Below are positions 34,701 through 39,468 of a DNA stretch of 64,000 bases, piece by piece. Position numbers and translations under genes: made by a program. This DNA comes from Phoronis australis. Taxonomy: Eukaryota; Phoronida; Phoronidae. The first letter of the stretch is position 1. Every line of letters begins with the position of its first letter. The stretch is from assembly GCA_002633005.1 (NCBI GenBank), contig NMRA01000238.1:126001-190000 (forward strand), read 5' to 3'. The notes below the pieces were generated by a model, which did not search any database, was not told the DNA's origin, and saw only the letters and a list, made by a program, of their open reading frames with translations.

Positions 34701-36555
34701 AGCGCCATCTGTGGCAACCTTTGGCTACACATAACCGCGAATCAACGCCACCTGTGATGTCACGGTAGGACTCGGTCTAATTTGAGGGTCTACCGAGTCC
34801 TACTGGGTAGCACTGAAAAGATCGTGTAACATGGTATCCCATTGATGAACAGAGCGACATAACATTCGGTGATTCTAACTGGTTGATCTTGAGACAGAAA
34901 CGTAAAATTTTTGGTTTTCATAATGAAAATTTACTGCACAAAGTGTTTTCATTTACTTTTGATATCGAAAAAACGCACTAACAGCAACCTGGTTTCTAAC
35001 GCAATGACTAGGCAATGATACTTAATTATCCTCACTGTAAACAAATGATGAGCAATTTGACCGATGGTTTGCTAGACTTCGGAGCGCGTACCAACGCAGC
35101 GGGTTGACAACAGGGTTTATTTAGATACCGACAGTTGCTTAATTGACAGGACTAAATATATCTACTTACTTGAAAAATTTAAATTAATTGACGCCGACAC
35201 CTCTCCTCTTTCATTCTTTGCTACAACTTTATATGTGCCAGTGTCATCTTGCGAAACTTGTTTCACTTCCAACTCAATGCTATATCTATCCTTTCCAGCA
35301 TCGCCAACATTCATGTGAACACGGTCGGAGTCATATAAACGACTTGTCCCTCGAAACCAAGTTATTTCTGGTTTGGGAGATGCCTCCACTTGGCAGGAAA
35401 ATACGAGATCGTTGCCATTTTGTTTGATGGATGGTTTCACTATAAATTTTGGTGCCGCCATTACTGTTCCATCAGGTATCTGTAAACATCAATTGATAAA
35501 TATAAAATAAAACACTTGGTGAAGTGTGAGGAAACCTAGCAAACGGAAAACCAAGCGCATGATGATGATTGGAAAAATCACCAACAAAATCTTCACTTAC
35601 AGCACTTAAAACAATGAACTTATCGGAAACAGAGTTTCACTGGAGCCAGGCTCTAAATAGTTCCTCACAGGTCATATGATGAACATAAATGTCTTTGGTT
35701 GAATGGAAAGTTTCGTCAGATACTAGCTTTTAAACTTCGATAAGTATACAACTGTCCAGAACGAATTATGAGTACCCACAGCTCCGGTGTGACTACAAGA
35801 CGAATGAAGTGGAGAATGTGCCAAATGTTCTTGGAAGTGTTTACAACGCCTGCTGGTTCCTACAAAGTCGCTGACCCGTTTACAAACAAGAATGTTCTAG
35901 TAGGGACACAACTTATTAGTATAGGCAACTCAACACCACCCACTCAAGCACGTCAGATTTGTTTGGTCTGAAAGTTTTATACAAGACAGACAGAGCATTA
36001 TAGGTTGAAGTGTGTTTTCTGTAAGAAAGGCAGACTGCACCATGAACATATATATAGTGACGACCAGAAAAAGCGCCTTCATCATTTTCACCACAACCAA
36101 ATTAACCGAGACAAGTATTGAACTGCCGCAACTGTTAAACCGTGTGTAGTGAGCGTTTCGTCAAAGACAACACGTTCAAAATGCAAAACATGAAAATATT
36201 AAATTTTTCGTTTTCTGCATTCTTCTACTGTTTTTCCGACTATTGGTACTTAATATATTTACTTTAAATCGTTCAATTAAAGTTAAACTAAGCAGAAACG
36301 ACTACAGTGAGTGGTATGTCGAAAGAACGCCCGAGCATATCATAACCAGAATAATATTATAAACACATATGAAAGTAACCTAAATAATTACCCACGTGAG
36401 CCGAATTTATGTAAACAAGCGTTAAATACCAACATGCTCTGGCATATACCAAAAGAAACGTAATCGCTAAATTTGCTGACGTCATCAAATTCGACATCAT
36501 CACAAACACTTACTCCTGCCTTTGCAAATAATCTCTGCTTCTGTAGCTGTAACAT
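854..36555 (-). CDS. unc-22: Twitchin-like giant muscle Ig protein, N-terminal part (14 exons, runs off the left edge)
   Basis: This is the 5' part of a gene for a giant sarcomeric protein of the twitchin/UNC-22/projectin family. Members of that family lie along thick filaments of striated and obliquely striated muscle and carry Ig and Fn3 domains plus a C-terminal kinase. Seven I-set Ig domains are visible here, each with the strand-C Trp, and several have the family signatures KPSIRQE, (S/D)GGRY and AKN.LGE..ANI.LN. The fourteen exons join at 36514-36555, 35170-35479, 33100-33118, 30457-30605, 28591-28746, 18792-19100, 13655-13673, 6895-7105, 5137-5227, 4181-4410, 3211-3308, 2230-2608, 1475-1614 and 854-957. 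Together they give 2257 nt, or 752 codons plus one base, and every junction is phase-compatible. Fn3 and kinase domains would lie beyond the left edge. The symbol is a family label, since the species is unknown. A titin-like paralogue is the main alternative. Confidence 0.88.
1038..1459. repeat. Foldback MITE, family A, copy 1 (inside an intron)
   Basis: This is a diverged copy of the element at 11835-12242. Shared blocks include AATCTTT.TACT, TGTACTCGAGCA-like and GCACAAAAG segments, in the same order. Its ends are inverted copies rich in ACTCGAAA / ACTTGAAA. The right terminus (CCAGACCCTGG) stops about 10 bp from the donor of exon 13. Confidence 0.7.
1475..1614 (-). CDS. Exon 13: Ig7, middle part
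   Basis: The acceptor is tactaacag with phase 0 in; the donor is AAG|GTCAGC with phase 2 out. It encodes TVNDGEPLELMAKVKG, IDIAWFKND and FKQTFTNGVA. Ig7 differs from Ig1-6: it has no KPSIRQ or DGGRY motif and resembles the more canonical A-band type I-set Ig. A MITE ends about 10 bp intronward of this donor. Confidence 0.87.
1615..2229. other. Intron 12 (615 bp)
   Basis: AT-rich intron between exons 12 and 13. Frames that run past the exon 12 donor are read-through only. No repeat or RNA gene was recognised. Confidence 0.7.
2230..2608 (-). CDS. Exon 12: complete Ig6, Pro/Glu-rich linker and start of Ig7
   Basis: The acceptor is ttttcaag, a weaker AAG type, with phase 2 in; the donor is AAAG|GTCTGT with phase 0 out. 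It encodes PAEAAPRIDGKPSIRLEDG, LIMELKALC, CIWWFGS, LQDGGRYFIDI, LLILEIDD and DSGAYRSIVKTPGGE. A linker then follows (residues of the type EEIKRAAAPEPVEPDGEE) and the first strand of Ig7 (PSFTQKLSPK). Strand F has Ser in place of the usual Cys. The linker is the first spacing between Ig domains longer than a few residues. Confidence 0.88.
2609..3210. other. Intron 11 (602 bp)
   Basis: AT-rich intron between exons 11 and 12. Because the flanking donor and acceptor are both non-ideal, an undetected microexon here is possible. Nothing else was recognised. Confidence 0.6.
3211..3308 (-). CDS. Exon 11: Ig5, last part
   Basis: The acceptor is tacttccag with phase 0 in. It encodes NFTIDDGGVYKIVAKNDLGE, then GTANITLNLEQM. 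The end is less certain. The donor AT|GTACGT gives phase 2, which fits the next exon. GTATCT (3204) and GTGAGG (3198) lie close by, but both would leave phase 0 and break the join unless an unseen microexon intervenes. Confidence 0.8.
3309..4180. other. Intron 10 (872 bp)
   Basis: Unique-looking AT-rich intron inside the Ig5 domain. No feature was recognised beyond the splice sites. Confidence 0.7.
4181..4410 (-). CDS. Exon 10: Ig5, first part
   Basis: The acceptor is ttcacttcag with phase 1 in; the donor is TCA|GTATGT with phase 0 out. A short Gly/Lys/Pro linker (GGKTPPKPQG) precedes VAPSFKEKPNVRQDQ. Then follow IIMESRC, VMWYFGN (strand-C Trp), IKDGGRYKISM and WILTLVIS. The split point is the same as in Ig4, which suggests that Ig4 and Ig5 arose from one duplicated domain. 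Confidence 0.88.
4411..5136. other. Intron 9 (726 bp)
   Basis: Intron between Ig4 and Ig5. It holds a tRNA-like SINE on the minus strand (listed separately); the rest is AT-rich with no recognised feature. Confidence 0.7.
4550..4650 (-). repeat. tRNA-derived SINE fragment
   Basis: On the minus strand, an A-box-like TTAGCTCTTCCAACAAAG precedes a B-box GGGTTCAAATCTGACTTG by about 40 bases, the spacing of a tRNA. No clean cloverleaf is visible, so this is read as a SINE head or tRNA pseudogene, not a functional tRNA. Confidence 0.5.
5137..5227 (-). CDS. Exon 9: Ig4, last part
   Basis: Two in-frame acceptors exist: one at 5228-5229, and one nine bases downstream at cctcag. I chose the upstream one (attatag|GAA), because EPQLTDGGQYKC then has the same length as the corresponding Ig5 segment and matches the family's IKEP...DGGAYKC. 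Phase is 0 in; the donor CAGG|GTAAGC gives phase 1 out. Ig4 keeps both Cys residues (MSC, YKC), so it could form the intradomain disulfide. It ends with ARNELGEGNANIALNLQG. Confidence 0.85.
5860..6300. repeat. Dispersed CCACTAGG-core repeat, intron 8 copies
   Basis: Diverged units occur with TACTAGGTGGCAC (about 5870), TCATTAGGGAGCACAGC (about 6048) and CCACTAGGTGGTGC (about 6208). Each is followed by a gtcgaatc/gtcagttc-type segment. They belong to the same family as the units at 9.95, 10.12, 22.2 and 31.2-32.2 kb. Confidence 0.65.
5951..6010. repeat. Perfect 30-bp tandem duplication
   Basis: Two identical 30-bp units, each containing TTCCTGAACATTCATCAAGG, lie head to tail inside the CCACTAGG-core repeat region. 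This is a recent local duplication. Confidence 0.95.
6895..7105 (-). CDS. Exon 8: Ig4, first part
   Basis: The acceptor is ttgttttag with phase 2 in; the donor is AAAG|GTGAGA with phase 0 out. It encodes IPGGKPPSFKAKPSIRQE, then LIMSCMVEAHP (strand-B Cys), IAWSKDG, ITDGGRITI and YLLTLQIK. It stops just before the F strand; the remaining part is in exon 9. Confidence 0.88.
7250..7279. repeat. Perfect 11-bp inverted repeat (hairpin)
   Basis: CTGAGTATGCA and TGCATACTCAG flank an 8-base loop. It lies about 145 bp upstream (intron side) of the Ig4 exon acceptor. Function is unknown. Confidence 0.9.
7845..8470. repeat. Foldback repeat, family B (GGCGACCTGGGATTTTT), copy 1
   Basis: The left end has TTTGGCAACCTGCAGGTCGCC and GACCTGGGAAAAATTCC. 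The right end has inverted forms TTTGGCGACCTGGGATTTTT and CTAGGTCGCCAAATGC, with short internal repeats of GGCAACCTCAGATTT. A second copy lies at 27.83-28.26 kb. The layout is that of a non-autonomous foldback element with subrepeated ends. Confidence 0.65.
9660..10250. repeat. Dispersed CCACTAGG-core repeat, intron 7 copies, with (AAT)n
   Basis: It contains CCACTAGGTGGCACACC (about 9955) and GCCATTAGGGCACACAGC (about 10121), with the family's flanking cttcatgaagatccatc segment at about 9715. A microsatellite (AAT)n of about 24 bp lies at 10093-10116 between the units. Open frames here are repeat-derived and not genes. Confidence 0.65.
11835..12242. repeat. Foldback MITE, family A, copy 2 (about 400 bp)
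   Basis: Terminal inverted repeats of about 80 bp are visible. CTGGGCCCGGTCTCCAATC at the left matches the reverse complement of the right end (GCAGGGCCTGGTCTCTAATC), and the similarity runs inward through TACTCGAAA and ACTCGAAA blocks to GCGAA. There is no coding capacity. A diverged second copy lies at 1038-1459. Confidence 0.8.
13655..13673 (-). CDS. Exon 7: second 19-nt microexon, linker between Ig3 and Ig4
   Basis: The sequence GTGCTGGAAGTCAGAAAAA is bounded by the acceptor tattttcag and the strong donor GTAAGT. It is phase 1 in and phase 2 out, matching Ig3 and the first Ig4 exon. It encodes (G)AGSQK and the start of a Lys codon. Length, phases, place in the module and the GGAAGTCA core match the first microexon, which supports both. 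Exons 7-9 (321 nt) again make a symmetrical 1-1 cassette. Confidence 0.75.
14172..14275. repeat. Two-copy tandem repeat (about 45-50 bp)
   Basis: Two diverged units share GGCTGACCTACTAACCAGTC / CTCACTCTT and end in CCAAT..CCTTTGGCTG. The pyrimidine-rich strand makes a long open frame here that I do not take as a gene. Confidence 0.6.
16123..16151. repeat. Perfect 14-bp palindrome (hairpin 1)
   Basis: ACAGTCCAGCAGAG and CTCTGCTGGACTGT are exact inverted copies separated by one T. It directly abuts the larger hairpin that begins at 16152. Confidence 0.95.
16152..16280. repeat. Long hairpin: 57-bp arms, 15-base loop (hairpin 2)
   Basis: Arm 16152-16208 (starts GTTCTGGAATGGGATTCCTG, ends AAAAAGGTCAC) pairs with arm 16224-16280 over 57 bases. 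I see only one A.C mismatch and one G.U wobble in the transcribed strand. A foldback element or a hairpin RNA precursor are the two readings; no coding frame is involved. Confidence 0.92.
16676..16714. repeat. (AAT)n microsatellite
   Basis: About 13 uninterrupted trinucleotide units. Confidence 0.95.
17211..17323. repeat. Tandem duplication of a 55-58 bp unit
   Basis: Two units begin GTTGGTAGTCTTAACAGAAT and end TGTTGTCAGTG. They differ by one substitution and a 3-bp deletion. Confidence 0.9.
17681..17701. repeat. Poly-C tract with an ambiguous base
   Basis: About 19 C after an N at 17682; the length is likely unreliable in the assembly. Confidence 0.8.
18792..19100 (-). CDS. Exon 6: complete Ig3, with a possible internal start codon
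   Basis: The acceptor is tctttgcag and the donor is GAAG|GTGAGT, phase 1 in and out. The exon encodes GMAAPKGSAPKFTGKPSIRQ, then FECRLTADP (strand-B Cys), VTWYKGG, LTSGGRYRLTL, SDGGDYKVTAKN.. and ANIALNFEG. It is a complete I-set Ig in one exon, like Ig1. The Met is the first full codon and the following residues mirror the Ig1 N-terminus, so it could serve as a start codon for transcripts from the promoter-like block at 25.2-25.5 kb. Confidence 0.92.
20460..20545. repeat. Two-copy tandem repeat of about 42 bp
   Basis: The block CAGATATATACTTCCACTAC is repeated twice, each time followed by a (g)agtactNatat segment. Confidence 0.8.
22080..22350. repeat. Dispersed repeat related to the 31.06-31.24 kb copy
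   Basis: The block CTTCATCATGATTCTTCACAC, then GGGGAAGCAGACAACAAAGAA and an aaaacaataaaaacgcctctaagg core, matches 31.06-31.24 kb closely. The CCACTAGG core is degraded to GCCTCTAAGG here. Confidence 0.7.
25205..25471 (-). promoter_or_regulatory. Candidate internal promoter and non-coding first exon for a shorter isoform
   Basis: Reading the minus strand from 25471, there is a MEF2-like site (CTATTTAAAG on the plus strand, one base from CTATTTATAG), a CCAAT box (GGCCAATCAGC, 25450-25460), an E-box (CAGGTG, 25417-25422) and a TATA-like AAAATAAAAAG (25404-25414). About 170 nt of leader then end at a perfect donor AAG|GTAAGT (25205). The leader has no ATG on the minus strand. The next coding exon downstream is Ig3, which begins GC-ATG-GCA, giving a strong start context (AAGGCATGG) and the N-terminus MAAPKGSAPKF, a near copy of the Ig1 N-terminus. 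The inference is an alternative muscle promoter making a protein that lacks Ig1-Ig2. No transcript evidence is available here. Confidence 0.45.
26218..26390. repeat. Minisatellite, four copies of about 44 bp
   Basis: Four head-to-tail units carry TTTTCCATATTATACTGAGA and ACTTCTCAAAGCTCTATATA. Unit-to-unit changes are few. Confidence 0.95.
27001..27028. repeat. Perfect 11-bp hairpin
   Basis: TAATGCCTTGG and CCAAGGCATTA flank a 6-base loop. Confidence 0.9.
27830..28256. repeat. Foldback repeat, family B, copy 2
   Basis: The left end has CTTGGCAACCTGTAGGTGACC and TAAAAATCCCAGGTCAC. The right end has inverted forms GGTTTGGCAACCTCAG and GCGACCTAGGAATTTTGACA. It matches the element at 7845-8470 at both ends. 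Confidence 0.6.
28591..28746 (-). CDS. Exon 5: Ig2, second half
   Basis: The acceptor is attctcag and the donor is CAGG|GTAAGC, phase 1 in and out. It encodes RYLIQIN, a strand-E segment YKCSLEM, then SQDDQGTYRVTAKNALGE and ATINLNFQG. It completes Ig2. Together, exons 3-5 (324 nt) form a symmetrical phase 1-1 cassette that could be skipped as a unit without breaking the frame. The longest intron seen here (about 9.5 kb) follows. Confidence 0.88.
28747..30456. other. Intron 4 (1710 bp), within Ig2
   Basis: About 500 bp of the intron is a 20-bp minisatellite in two blocks (29090-29275 and 29395-29605). The rest shows nothing recognisable. Confidence 0.7.
29090..29605. repeat. 20-bp minisatellite in two blocks
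   Basis: Units of the type TCTAAAATGGACAAGTGATG, with A/G and AATG/AGTG variants, occur about nine times at 29090-29275 and about ten times at 29395-29605. A roughly 115-bp unrelated spacer separates the blocks. Open frames here are repeat artefacts. Confidence 0.95.
30457..30605 (-). CDS. Exon 4: Ig2, first half
   Basis: The acceptor is attgcag with phase 2 in; the donor is GGAG|GTGAGC with phase 1 out. The exon opens with PDGVAPSFTQKPTIRQEDGG, followed by the strand-B Cys (VFECLL), the strand-C Trp (IKWFKG) and NPILSGG. The Ig is interrupted between SGG and RY. The next exon resumes at RYLIQI. Confidence 0.88.
30680..30942. repeat. Small foldback MITE, family C (about 260 bp)
   Basis: The left end (AATAAAATTCTCCAATTTGG) and the reverse complement of the right end (CAGTAAAAAATCTCCAATTT) match. 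Internal GTCCCAAATTCTAGA blocks repeat. There is no coding capacity. Confidence 0.6.
31050..32250. repeat. Array of six units with a CTCF-like CCACTAGGGGGC core
   Basis: Cores lie at 31201 (GCCACTAGGGGGCGC), about 31573 (GGCCATTTGGTGGCAAC), 31682 (GCCACTAGGGGGCACAAC), 31798 (GCCACTAGGGGGCTCC), about 31969 (GGCCATTAGGTGGCACG) and 32112 (GCCACTAGGGGACACAGC). All are in the same orientation and each is preceded by an A-rich segment (aaaacaataaaa). The cores match the known bilaterian CTCF consensus CCA(C/G)NAGRKGGCRS. The flanks identify the array as part of a dispersed repeat family, so protein binding is only an inference. Confidence 0.75.
33100..33118 (-). CDS. Exon 3: 19-nt microexon, Ser/Gly linker between Ig1 and Ig2
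   Basis: The sequence GTTCAGGTGGAAGTCAAAG lies between a strong acceptor (tttcgttttag) and donor (GTATGT). It enters in phase 1 and leaves in phase 2, exactly what is needed to join Ig1 (phase 1 out) to the Ig2 exon (phase 2 in). It encodes SSGGSQ and the start of an Arg codon. Skipping it would shift the frame, so it must normally be included. A second 19-nt microexon with the same GGAAGTCA core occurs before Ig4. Confidence 0.75.
33960..34026 (+). repeat. tRNA-like sequence (SINE head or tRNA pseudogene)
   Basis: An A-box TGGCTGAACAG (33969-33979) and a perfect B-box GGTTCAAGTCC (34012-34022) lie 32 bases apart, as in a tRNA. The spacer GATGCTTGGCTCTCACACAC resembles an anticodon arm. The acceptor stem does not pair well, so a functional tRNA is unlikely. 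It lies antisense to the host gene. Confidence 0.6.
34765..34803. repeat. 12-bp inverted repeat
   Basis: GTAGGACTCGGT and ACCGAGTCCTAC flank a 15-base loop. Confidence 0.9.
35170..35479 (-). CDS. Exon 2: complete Ig1
   Basis: The acceptor is tttacag and the exon is in phase 0 at its start. The donor is TCAA|GTAAGT in phase 1. It encodes IPDGTV, then MAAPKFIVKPSIKQ and one whole I-set Ig: Cys in strand B (VFSCQVE), Trp in strand C (ITWFRG), and D.GTYKVVAKNERGE in strands F-G. The strand-F Cys is replaced by Val, which is common in twitchin Ig domains. The Met at 35461 aligns with the family's usual N-terminal MxAPxF, so it is a possible start if exon 1 is not used. An intron of about 2.05 kb follows. 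Confidence 0.9.
35480..36513. other. Intron 1 (1034 bp)
   Basis: AT-rich intron between the candidate first coding exon and Ig1. No repeat or RNA gene was recognised. Confidence 0.5.
36514..36555 (-). CDS. Exon 1, candidate first coding exon (14 codons)
   Basis: The ATG at 36555 opens a short frame, MLQLQKQRLFAKAG, that ends at a good donor (GGA|GTAAGT) in phase 0. The next exon has its acceptor at 35480-35481 and opens in phase 0 with IPDGTV before the internal Met. The junction therefore gives FAKAG-IPDGTV-MAAPKF. The PDG tripeptide also opens the Ig2 exon (R-PDGVAP), and IPGG opens the Ig4 exon, so the residues before the internal Met look like true coding sequence, which requires an upstream coding exon. 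The ATG has a purine at -3. The exon is short and was found by pattern and phase only. The alternative is that it is non-coding leader and translation starts at 35461. Confidence 0.55.
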
Positions 36556-38790
36556 TTCCGCAGAAGTTCTTGCTAGCTAATCGTATATCTACACGCTTTA
36601 AAACACTTCGATCAACAACAGGTAGGTTTTGACGCTATGCATCGAACTCAATCCAAGAACTGTGATGTCGTGTTGACACGGCATCCTTACAATCTATGAA
36701 AGGAGAACATAGGCCCTCAAGTTTGGGCCTGGTTAATTCTTGGTTAATTCTTATTATCACCGGCTGGATCTTATTGGTTAAGCCGCAACGGACGGTCCCT
36801 TTAATCATTAAAACCTTTCAGGCGAGATGTTCCCCACATGTTCGAGGGAACTCTTTGGCATCAAATATGTTGATAACATTGAAGTTATAAGTAGAACCGA
36901 ACAGCCAACACATAGTTGTACTTTTCATTAGACTAATGGTCGGTTGTTTTGTTGAACCAAAAAAATAACTTAGTTTGCAGATTTTTAACAACGAGACATT
37001 TGTTACCTATCGCTCTTGATAATGAAATTTTTTTATTTCAACGACCGAAAACTTTTTGAATGTTATTACTATGATCGAGGTTAATTGTTGGTGTAATTGC
37101 TTTTGAAATATTACCCAAAGTGAGAAACATCGCTATCTCCACTCATCACGTTTTTCTATCGAAAAAAGCGAAAAACAATAATAAATCAGAACCAGTTTAA
37201 TGCCCATAAATCAGTGGAGAAAACTGGCCTGGAAAAAGTGCCTGCCTTGTGTGATATTGCCAGCCGACTGTAACTGAAATCTTTGCATACATATACGTTG
37301 CACTCATCTGAGTTGTGTTCAAACCCTGGCGTTAGAAGTTTGCAAGTCGCGTCAAAAGTGTTTATGTTGTGCAGTATTTGATTAAATGCATTGCATACCT
37401 ACCTGCCAGTATAAATCTGATTATCTTTCCATACCTGAGCAAGTAAACAAGTTTGTTGCTAGCTGCACCTTTTCTCTTCCCCTTCCTTTAGCTGCACACA
37501 AAACGTTCTCTGAGTATGACAGTACACGAAACAGGAATTTTTATCTTTTCCTTGTCTGACTCAAGACTGTGTACTTTTCTGATCGTTATTGTTAATGCTA
37601 TTCAGTCCAATGACAAATTAGGCATCAGTGCAACAGTTTTATGAGTTGTGATATAATAAAATAGTTGTGTAGCGAGTCGTTATCATTCGAGAAAATGCGG
37701 ACTCGTTAAATACAGGTCGGCACAGGAGAAGAACTGGAGCAGACGACGAAGCACTTCATAACTGAATTAGCAGAATAAAGCAGATACCGTACGTATGGAT
37801 ACTTAGGTCCCTGTACCAACATTTGAGGCTGTGCTTGTATTCTAAATTTGGCATATGCGCCCACATGTGAAGCACTTGGGATAAACCGATATGCGGACTG
37901 GGGCTTGACTTGTTCGCAAAAATAAGACAGATGCAGCTTGAAAGAATTTTGCAGTATTCTTTAAGATGATTCATACTTCACATGAAAATACGATAAGTTT
38001 TATTGGAAGTACTGATAATGGACAACAGACACACAAAATTCCAAGTCTAAGACGTGCACACAAACAAGGGAATGTGAAGTTTAGGAGCATGTCGATGAGT
38101 GGAAAACATTTGAACAGAAATTATTTTGTTGAAAGAACGTACTTTATTTGGCTATAGGCGCAAGGGGTCTAAATACGCGCGTATAATATACAGTACAGTT
38201 ACTCTTTCTCATAAATACACTGATAGAGAATGGCTGTGTTAACATTGAAAGGTTTACCTGACTTCTCACTCCATCGGCTAGATTAGCGGTTTGATTGTTT
38301 ATTTTAATGCACCCGCAACCATTCCTTTCATTAAAGAAGAATTCAGAAATCACAAATCGTCACCGTAAACTGTACATTGACCTGTAAAGTACTGTTCGGC
38401 GTGGCCGAACCAAAAAACACTCCGTAGCCGGTTTCTCACAGGCGTTCACAGTCGACGGTCTACTAAGGACAACCGGTGATGTATTTACCGCTGTAAATTA
38501 ATAATAGGCATAAAAAGTAAAGATAATGATAAGTTTATTTACTATGACCCGGCAAACACCTGACTTATCTCGACTTTGAAAGACAGGGCCGCAACCAGTT
38601 GTTGGACGTTTGGACGGAGGCGATTTGTGGGTCAAACTAATGTCGCATTGGACAGCTACATTTTTGAATTTCGAAGGCTCGAATTATCAAGGAAGGAAAG
38701 TATATCCGAGCTGTCGTACTCGTGAATACAGTTATTCAACAGCTCACTAGTCAGTTGAACTCAGATGACAAACTGACAAATACGGCTTAC
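36556..38790. other. Upstream flank of the twitchin-like gene
   Basis: It should hold the distal promoter and leader. On the minus strand a CCAAT-type box (AACCAATAAG) lies near 36772. No clear TATA box or other gene was found. Open frames here are short and have no recognisable content. Confidence 0.4.
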
Positions 38791-38794
38791 ACAC

Positions 38795-38892
38795 ATGGGC
38801 GGCGCAGCGCTGAAATAAATACCCTATGGTGAGCCACCACCCATGGCCTTGGGCGGTGCAACACCGAAATAAGTGGTTCGCCGCCCATGATA
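38795..38892. repeat. GGGCGGCGCA foldback repeat, family D, copy 1
   Basis: Inverted ends are CATGGGCGGCGCAGCGCTGA and TTCGCCGCCCATG, with an internal GGGCGGTGCAACACCGAAAT. Related units lie at 46018-46175. Confidence 0.65.
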
Positions 38893-38949
38893 CACTATTT
38901 CACAGTGCTACGAAAGGAAGCACTGTCAAATGTTGTTTAACATGGCTTC

Positions 38950-39042
38950 TCATTGGTTAAATTAATAAAACTGACGTCATAGCATTCAGTCATTCCCATT
39001 GGTTGAAATCTAGGAAACCCCTTTCAGTACACTGTTACTAGT
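38950..39042 (+). promoter_or_regulatory. Promoter-like CRE flanked by two reversed CCAAT boxes
   Basis: A perfect CRE (TGACGTCA, 38972-38979) lies between two ATTGG elements (38952-38956 and 38998-39002), 41-92 bp upstream of the ATG of the helicase-like frame. The arrangement and distance fit a core promoter for that frame. This is inferred from motifs only. Confidence 0.45.
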
Positions 39043-39468
39043 ATGGCGACCACCTTGGACTTGAATAGTTGCAATATATTAAAACTGGCAGTGATCGAAG
39101 TAAACAAAATCAAGGGAACTTCGATCCAGTGGCTTAAGCCCAAACAAGTGCAGTGCGGCATAAAGGCGTGTGCAAGTGGTGGTGATGTGATCGGTATACT
39201 TCCAACCAAGGCATGCGCATTGATGCCCAAACACGGAATTCCGTGCGTCGTTCATCATGTTCAACGGGACCACTGTTCAGTATACGTAGGTGGCTCTATG
39301 TCAGAGGGTAACATGGCTTACGCACACAACAACAAACTTCCGACTCACGAAGGTGACTCACTCAGTGATCACCCCAAAATTAAGCAATTCATATGTACTG
39401 CGAGTGGTGATAGTTCGCCGCAGGGTCATGAATTTTTGAGTGGCGATGAAAAACTTTTTGGTTCGTAA
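39043..39468 (+). pseudogene. RecQ-like helicase N-terminal fragment (truncated)
   Basis: A 141-codon frame starts at an ATG. Residues 31-54 (LKPKQ...GGDVIGILPT) match the start of a RecQ/DEAD-type helicase: a conserved Gln in LKxxQ, then the DV...LPT that normally leads into the Walker A loop GxGKS. Here LPT is followed by KACALMPKHG, so the nucleotide-binding Gly-Lys-Ser is missing and the rest is unlike a helicase. It is either a decayed or fused copy, or a first exon whose true continuation I cannot see. RecQ-like fragments of this kind are known from marine invertebrate genomes. Family identity is moderate; the pseudogene status is inferred. Confidence 0.4.

Larger units (their letters stand above)
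33119..35169. other. Intron 2 (2051 bp)
   Basis: It holds a tRNA-like SINE (33960-34026) and a 12-bp palindrome (34765-34803). The rest is AT-rich with no recognised feature. Confidence 0.7.

Noticed and set aside
37300-37335. B-box-like TGTTCAAACCC
   Set aside because: No A-box at tRNA spacing, so not called as a tRNA or SINE.
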